Below, one piece after another: positions 58,871-64,000 of a stretch of 64,000 nucleotides of DNA (positions are counted from its first letter, which is position 1; each line of letters opens with the position of its first letter). The notes below the pieces were generated by a model. The model was not told the DNA's origin. It saw nothing but the letters and a program-made list of their open reading frames with translations, and searched no databases. A program made the translations under genes and the position numbers. Origin of the DNA: Pardosa pseudoannulata (lineage: Eukaryota; Arthropoda; Arachnida; Araneae; Lycosidae). The stretch covers positions 52,891,393 to 52,955,392 of the forward strand of contig CM063501.1 in assembly GCA_032207245.1 (NCBI GenBank), written 5' to 3'.

Positions 58871-59254
58871 ATGGAGTCCGAATGAGGAATGTTCGCCCTG
58901 AGTAGAAATAAGGAAAATTTGAAAAATAGATTTTTTAATTATAAAATCCAAAGTGTTTAAAAATTACCTTTTTTAATGAATTTTCTTATTCTTTAAAATG
59001 CTTCTAGAAACTAAACTTGTTATAGATTCTTACAAAATGTTTACCAAACACCACTAATATGCTTTAATATAAATCTGGGTATTCGTTTTAAATTTTGAAT
59101 TTATTAAGGTTATGAAAACTGAATTTAAATTTAGAAATTTAGAAATTTTTTTTAATGAAAATTCAACGTACAAATAAAAAATATTCCCCCAAAATATACT
59201 ATTCAGCTTATCAGCAAAATAATTCCAAATGTCTAAAATCTTTTTAAAAGTATA

Positions 59255-59345
59255 TAGGTGTATATAACACGTACATTATTCACGAACGTATATAGGTGTA
59301 TATAATACGTTGAACTTATATGTAGGTGTATATTTGTGTATATAA
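59255..59345 (+). repeat. Degenerate TATAGGTGTATATA minisatellite
   Basis: Three or four imperfect repeats of ATATAGGTGTATATAA-type sequence separated by short spacers. Confidence 0.6.
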
Positions 59346-59444
59346 CAGGCATTAATAAGGTAAAAAATAGAAGTCAAAAATTAATACAATCGGAACATTT
59401 TAAGAATTAACAAATTATTTTGAGTTTATTCTGATTATATATGG

Positions 59445-59629
59445 GCCGAACGATGGCCGATTGGTTATAGTGCTAGCCTTCGGTTCCGGAGTTCGTGGGT
59501 TCGAATCCTACTCCGGCTTGGACGTACGTAGTCTTTCGGAATCGGCTTTAAGCTGTAGGTCCCAGTCTCATTAGCCCTCGTGTTGCAAAAAAGTAGTCCG
59601 TAGCACTCCAAACCAAACCAAACCTGAAT
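59445..59629 (+). mobile_element. tRNA-derived SINE, full length
   Basis: A complete head with B box GGTTCGAATCC, body TTCGGAATCGGCTTTAAGC, the TTAGCCCTCGTGTTGCAAAA block and tail CCAAACCAAACC. ATATATGG directly before (59437-59444) and after (59630-59637) is the probable target duplication. Confidence 0.85.
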
Positions 59630-59714
59630 ATATATGGTATAGAAAAACATGTTTATGTATTTTCTCACTATATTTGGTGTAGGGGAGCAGACTAGTTTTT
59701 TTTACTATGGGCTC

Positions 59715-59790
59715 TAAAGGACCTAGTTAGGACCCTGTTTGTGCCTAATACTTTTCCATAAATCATGGGTTCGATTCCCAGACGAACAGA
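59715..59790 (+). repeat. Possible tRNA-like fragment
   Basis: GGGTTCGATTCCC (a good B-box match) at 59766-59778, with CTAGTTAGG about 45 bases before as a weak A box. It is not part of the main SINE family. It may be a lone tRNA relic or the head of another SINE. A cloverleaf could not be drawn convincingly. Confidence 0.25.
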
Positions 59791-60718
59791 TCAGATAAGG
59801 TTCATGGAATTCGTTTCAATTAGTAAGAAAAGAGTCGGGATTATTTCTGGTAACCCTTTGGGCTTAAGCTTGGTTGTCATGCCCAAATATCTCCTATTTG
59901 GCGATAAATTTTGGAAATATGGCAAGGAAATACTTATATGCCAAAGAATCTCCGAGATGGCTGTAGAGCCAGTACGTCTTCATTAAAAATTATGATTAGG
60001 AATACCAATTAGTAGTCCCTCAATAGAGACTAAGCTGTGATCGAGGAGTGATTTCTATGTTATTTATTCGGAGACGACATTTTGAAGAAATCGTCTCCCG
60101 ATGTAATACAGAAAATACAGAAGCATGAAACTATGTAGGAAAATTCCCGAAAGTCTACAGACAGTACAGAATCCCGAAATGATGAAAATAGAAGTATAAA
60201 AGTTAATCTCTCATCTCTCGCCATTGAGTAAAAAAACAGTAATGAGATTAAATCCAACAGGACGGCAACAGATTTTAGAATGAAGACAGAGAAGCGACAA
60301 AGCAAAAGTAAGTCGATGTAAACGATAGCTTAAAAAGTCTCTCGAAAGAATGCAGATAGCAACGAGGAAAATAAAATTGAAAGCGAAATGAAAAGATTGC
60401 CAAATCGAGGGTGAAAACGGAAAAAAAATATATATGAAAGTAACAAAAATCAGGCTTAGGTTAGATATGCGACTAAATTTGTAAAGTGGTAAATTGTATG
60501 GCTATCCGTAAATTGAACAAATAATTATTCCATAGCAGCAGAAAAAAGGATTATTTTTATTGTAATCTGCTAAAGATATATTTCAGTCATCTTTGGCAAG
60601 ATCTTATTTTTGGCTTTCTAAAAATAAATAAGAGAAAGCACTGAAATTTTTAATTCAATTTGAACAACATATTTGAACAAAAAATTTTTTTATATGTCAC
60701 AGCAATTATAACTCGATA
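59791..60718. other. AT-rich DNA, no gene
   Basis: Open frames at 59765-59986 (plus) and 60060-60305 (minus) have no recognisable domain and no splice support. Confidence 0.4.
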
Positions 60719-60726
60719 TTGCAGTC

Positions 60727-60879
60727 CGCCGAGTGGTTAGGGTGCTGGCTTTCGGAACCAGAGTTCGTGGGCTCGAATCCCACTGTGGCATGGATGTTCG
60801 TAGCCGTTCGGAATCGGCTTTAAGGTGTAGGTCTCGGTCACATTATCCCTCGTGCTGCAAAAAGTAGACCACAACGCTC
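60727..60879 (+). mobile_element. tRNA-derived SINE with 8-bp target duplication
   Basis: The exact repeat TTGCAGTC flanks it (60719-60726 and 60880-60887). The head is slightly shortened (starts CGCCGAGTGGTTAGGG), the B box is GGCTCGAATCC, and the tail ends at CAACGCTC without the CCAAACC run. The loss of the tail together with an exact duplication suggests this 3' end was already short when it inserted. Confidence 0.85.
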
Positions 60880-61074
60880 TTGCAGTCACGTCGTTGGAGC
60901 CAAAAATCTACATAGGGATGGTAGATAAGCAAGAGCCTATATTACACTATAAATGTGTAAAGTTCTTTTTAAACGCTATATGTGTTTTTTTATTACGCTA
61001 ATATGTGTATTTTGTATTAATAAAGTAAAAGTTTCTAATTGTTATTTTATTTGGGCTAAAGAAACAATTAAAAT

Positions 61075-61575
61075 CAAAATTTATCTCTGTTAACATGAAA
61101 ATAAACTTATATAAGACATTAATTAGACCAATAATTTTATATGGAAGCGAGACATGGGCGATGAACAAAACTGAAGAGAACAGGGTCCCAATTTTTGAAA
61201 GAAAAGTTTTAAGATGCATTTTTGGAGCAGTAAAGGAAAACAACGCCTGGAGAAGTTTATACAATCATGAAATTTACATAAAATTTAGACAGCCTAACAT
61301 TTTAAGAGTCATAAAGTCCTACAGAATCAGATGGCCGGAACACATTTTTCGAAAAGAGGACCAAGAGCCTGTTAAAAAATTGACGTTTTCAAAGTTTGAG
61401 GGTAAACGCAAACTAGGAAGACCACCGATAAGGTGGATGGATTGTGTTGAGAGCGATTTGAAAGTACTGGGCATTAATAGATGGAGAAACATCGCGTCAA
61501 ACCGTGCTGAATGGAGAAAGCTGATAGAGAAAGCTTTGGCTTCCAGTAGGCTGAAGTGCTGCTGAAGAAGAAGAA
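61075..61575 (+). mobile_element. 5'-truncated non-LTR retrotransposon (LINE), 3' end
   Basis: Contains the C-terminal part of a LINE polyprotein and ends in a GAAGAAGAAG microsatellite-like tail just after the stop. The upstream reverse-transcriptase core and endonuclease are missing, as is usual for insertions that stopped early. The clade (for example RTE-, Jockey- or R2-related) cannot be decided from this part. Confidence 0.8.
61095..61565 (+). pseudogene. LINE reverse-transcriptase C-terminal region
   Basis: A 156-residue open frame. It has LYKTLIRPIILYGSETWAMN near residues 5-24, ERKVLRCIFGAV (35-46), a YNHEIY block and a KSYRIRWPEHIFR block. GRPPIRWMDCVESDLKVLGI (108-127) and WRNIASNRAEWRKL near the end complete the series. 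These are the standard motifs of the region after the polymerase palm in many LINE proteins. The frame is open, but the protein lacks its catalytic part and so cannot act. Confidence 0.85.
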
Positions 61576-62822
61576 TTGTTAATCTATACATATATTTACT
61601 GCCTTTTTTATTTTAAATTCATATAACAGGTGATCCGCCAAATAAAAATTATAAATGTAGCGGTTCTTGAAATTCTAAAGTTTGCCGACCGTTGTTCTAT
61701 AGAACAATTTTATATTTTAAGGATCACGATAACTGAAATATAGTCAAGAGGACGTTATCATAAGATCAAACTACTGTTCTAATTTTACACGTGCACAGAA
61801 CATCTGAAATCTGAAGTAGTATATGATTTTATTTATAGAGGCTTTTTTTTTAACAAATGGAAAAATAAAATGGCTTTTTCTATATATTTATTTTTTCTTT
61901 AATTTCAGACGCTTCAAATAGTACGATTTTATTTATTTACGATGCATGAATTAAAATTATTTGCAGGTTTTTTTTTAGAATAAATAGATTAAAGTGTGGA
62001 TAAAATTAATGATATGCTGCTTATTTCTTTTTAATGTGTAAATATATACAAGAAACTGTGAAATTTCATTGTTTTTCACTATAAATTTTATCATATAAAA
62101 GCATAATAAGTGTGGATTTAAGAGGAATGTAAGTTACCGTTGTCTTAAAAATCGTTTCTTTCATGAGTGGAAACAAAAAGTCATGATCAAGGTAATTGGG
62201 TTTAACGGAGTACCTAGCGAAGTGTAGGGTCTTCACTTTAACCTCCTAACATAAGCAGATCAAAACATAAATTCAGGCCTCTAGGCAAAAAGTGATCCAA
62301 ACAAAAATTTAATACACTCCAGCTCACAAGGAAGCGAGGAGGTGAGGAAATTCTCATAAAATAATTATGAGTAAACAACGCGTTGTCTAATTAGGGGATA
62401 ATTAGACTGTAACCTTGACAATGACCATTCGGTATGGTTAACAGCAATATATAGATTCAACAACATGAAGCTCAAAAATAATAAAAAAGTATTACAATAA
62501 TAAAAATAGGGACAGTAAAAAGTTGCAACTTGGTACGGCAAATAAAAATAAACAAAAAGTGACGACACCAACAAAGAGATATATTTTTGAGTTTTATAAA
62601 ATTTAAAAAATTTTATTAAGCATTTTTTAAGTTTTTTTTTATTTTTATAAACACAAAACAAGACAAAACATTAGGCAAAGTAAAAAATAAACCAGAGCAA
62701 AGTAGCGGAGGAAACAAAAAGTGACAGATTAAGCCTTTTTATTGATTACATACAAAGGAGACAAGAGTTTTGTTTTTGTGTATTTGATTTCATATGTTAT
62801 GTATCAAGCCGCATATTTGGTA
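61576..62822. other. AT-rich DNA, no gene
   Basis: No feature was recognised. A 98-codon minus frame at 62365-62661 is lysine/phenylalanine-rich, as expected of AT-rich non-coding DNA. Confidence 0.4.
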
Positions 62823-63474
62823 TCCCCTATATAATAATAACCTAAGTTATCTGTCTGTCTGTCCTCGATTTTATGAAGCGGTTGGACCTGGAATGGATAG
62901 AGGTATCCATAGTTAGCAAAATTCAAAGAGAGTAATGTTTATCTTCTCCTAAACTATCAATCCAATTCTAAAATAAATTGGTATAAATATGCTTCATATC
63001 ACAGCGAAAAATACTGCCTTCTTTAAAACATTCGAAATCCACCCCTTCCCCTTTTTTCGAGCTTTTAATGCCCTTATTTCAACTCCTCTTTTCCCCGGTT
63101 AAGTGCAGGCGATTAAATTTATCAATTTATCACACAGCAAATAGGTAAAAATAACATTTTTCTAGCATTATGACGTCATTCCTATAACTATCTCATTGAA
63201 TTATTTCTTATTTTAAATTATTTAAATTATGCCTTATTTTCATACGTTTTATATTGAACTTAGTTATGACGTAAATTATTTACTTTCATATTTGGCTTAA
63301 ATAATAGATTAGGTACATATGTGATAATTTTAAATTGAATCATCGATTATTTTTGTTGCAAGATAATTCTCAGCCAAAAAACAAACCATTTTTTTACCTG
63401 CCTCATAAGGTACTTTACAATTTTGGAAAATTAAAAATTTTACTGATCCCGTCATATGACGGGCTGTAAGCTAG
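62823..63474 (+). mobile_element. Non-autonomous Helitron, copy 2, intact ends
   Basis: Starts TCCCCTATATAATAATAACC after an A. Ends with the perfect 16-bp palindrome CCCGTCATATGACGGG (63448-63463), seven bases, then CTAG followed by T. A 5'-TC start, a 3' hairpin about ten bases before CTAG, insertion between A and T, and no target duplication are the definition of a Helitron. At 652 bp it has no Rep/helicase and must depend on another element. A related copy with a decayed end lies at 9114-9963. Confidence 0.85.
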
Positions 63475-63861
63475 TTGATATAATATTTGTAATCTATATT
63501 CTTTATATACAATTTATAGTGTTATTAATTATGTTTCTAACAGTTTTTCATATTGCTAATATTCATAAGTTCTGTTAATTGTCAAGTGTCTATTCAAGAG
63601 TTATGTTTTTGTATATTTGTTTTAGCTTGTTATGTATTAAGCCACCTTCACGGTATTGATATATCTCAGAAGATTCCATTCCGTATCAGCGTTTCCCCTG
63701 CTTTTAACTTCTAATGTAAATCAGCTTTTTTCTTTTAATTCTTTATTTTATTTTGTCTTATTTTTATTTATTTATTTATTTAATTTATAAATTCTTATTC
63801 GCCTTTGAGTCCGGGGTGGACTTTTCCCCAGGGCAGCACTTGCCAGCCGTACACCCAATAG
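63475..63861. other. AT-rich flank
   Basis: No gene. GC content rises from about 63805 toward the hAT end. Confidence 0.4.
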
Positions 63862-64000
63862 CAGAGGTGGGCAAAAGCCGGCCCGCTGGCCGGATCCGGC
63901 CCTTTTGCTTACTTTATCCGGCCCGTTGAAAAATCCTGCATGCAATTTTTTAAATTTCTTATATGCTATTTTGTTGAAATCAACAGTATTTGTATGCGTA
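63862..64000 (+). mobile_element. Start of a hAT element, cut by the window end
   Basis: CAGAGGTGGGCAAAAGCCGG followed by GGCCGGATCCGGCCC is a characteristic hAT terminus: CAGNGGTGGGCAAA with a GC-rich subterminal palindrome. The preceding 8 bases CCCAATAG would be one target copy. The other end is outside the window. Confidence 0.65.

Noticed and set aside
61095..61565. Host gene of 156 codons
   Set aside because: The motifs are those of a LINE reverse-transcriptase C-terminal region, so it is a truncated retrotransposon.
62365..62661. 98-codon minus-strand frame
   Set aside because: Composition is that of AT-rich non-coding DNA and no motif is present.

Overview
The window is AT-rich, intron-rich animal DNA. 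There are no operons or bacterial signals. Genes are split by long introns, and transposons, tRNA-derived SINEs and satellite arrays fill most of the space. An arthropod, possibly a chelicerate, fits best: it has an insect/spider-like mix of piggyBac, hAT, Tigger, Helitron and PIF/Harbinger-type elements, and an exon resembling the YqaJ/SWIM proteins that are common in arthropods. The species cannot be named from the sequence alone.

The one gene that can be rebuilt completely is a Bax inhibitor-1 (TMBIM6) orthologue on the minus strand, with eight coding exons between 47437 and 33053 (702 nt, 233 residues, all junctions GT-AG and in phase). Upstream of it, also on the minus strand, is a possible 5' exon or promoter at 57.56-57.8 kb. 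A second minus-strand gene appears to start at 26873. Its first coding exons (26844-26873, 24751-24800 and perhaps 13793-13860) keep one reading frame, but I do not recognise the product. A plus-strand first exon at 2228-2364 resembles the N-terminus of YqaJ/SWIM proteins, and no continuation was found.

Layout: 1-8 kb holds the YqaJ-like exon, a THAP-domain remnant, piggyBac-type TTAA elements, PIF/Harbinger-like foldback MITEs and a full SINE. 8-14 kb holds an element with 6-bp target duplications, a Helitron, and a hAT element carrying a SINE. 14-14.55 kb is a GC-richer island of unknown nature. 15.4-23.8 kb is the most striking object: about 30 units of a ~225-bp satellite, bounded by ~140-bp inverted repeats and containing a 3.52-kb tandem duplication, all inside an inferred intron. 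24-33 kb is mostly quiet AT-rich DNA with decayed SINEs. 33-47.4 kb is TMBIM6, with a perfect 64-bp palindrome in intron 1. 47.4-54 kb holds a MITE and a 2.35-kb Tigger element with a broken transposase. 54.7-57 kb holds two further tandem arrays (~183 bp and ~117 bp periods). 58-64 kb holds SINEs, a 5'-truncated LINE, a short Helitron with intact ends, and the start of a hAT element at the window edge.

The genes do not form a visible pathway. The window is informative mainly about mobile elements, including several families recognisable from paired termini and target duplications.
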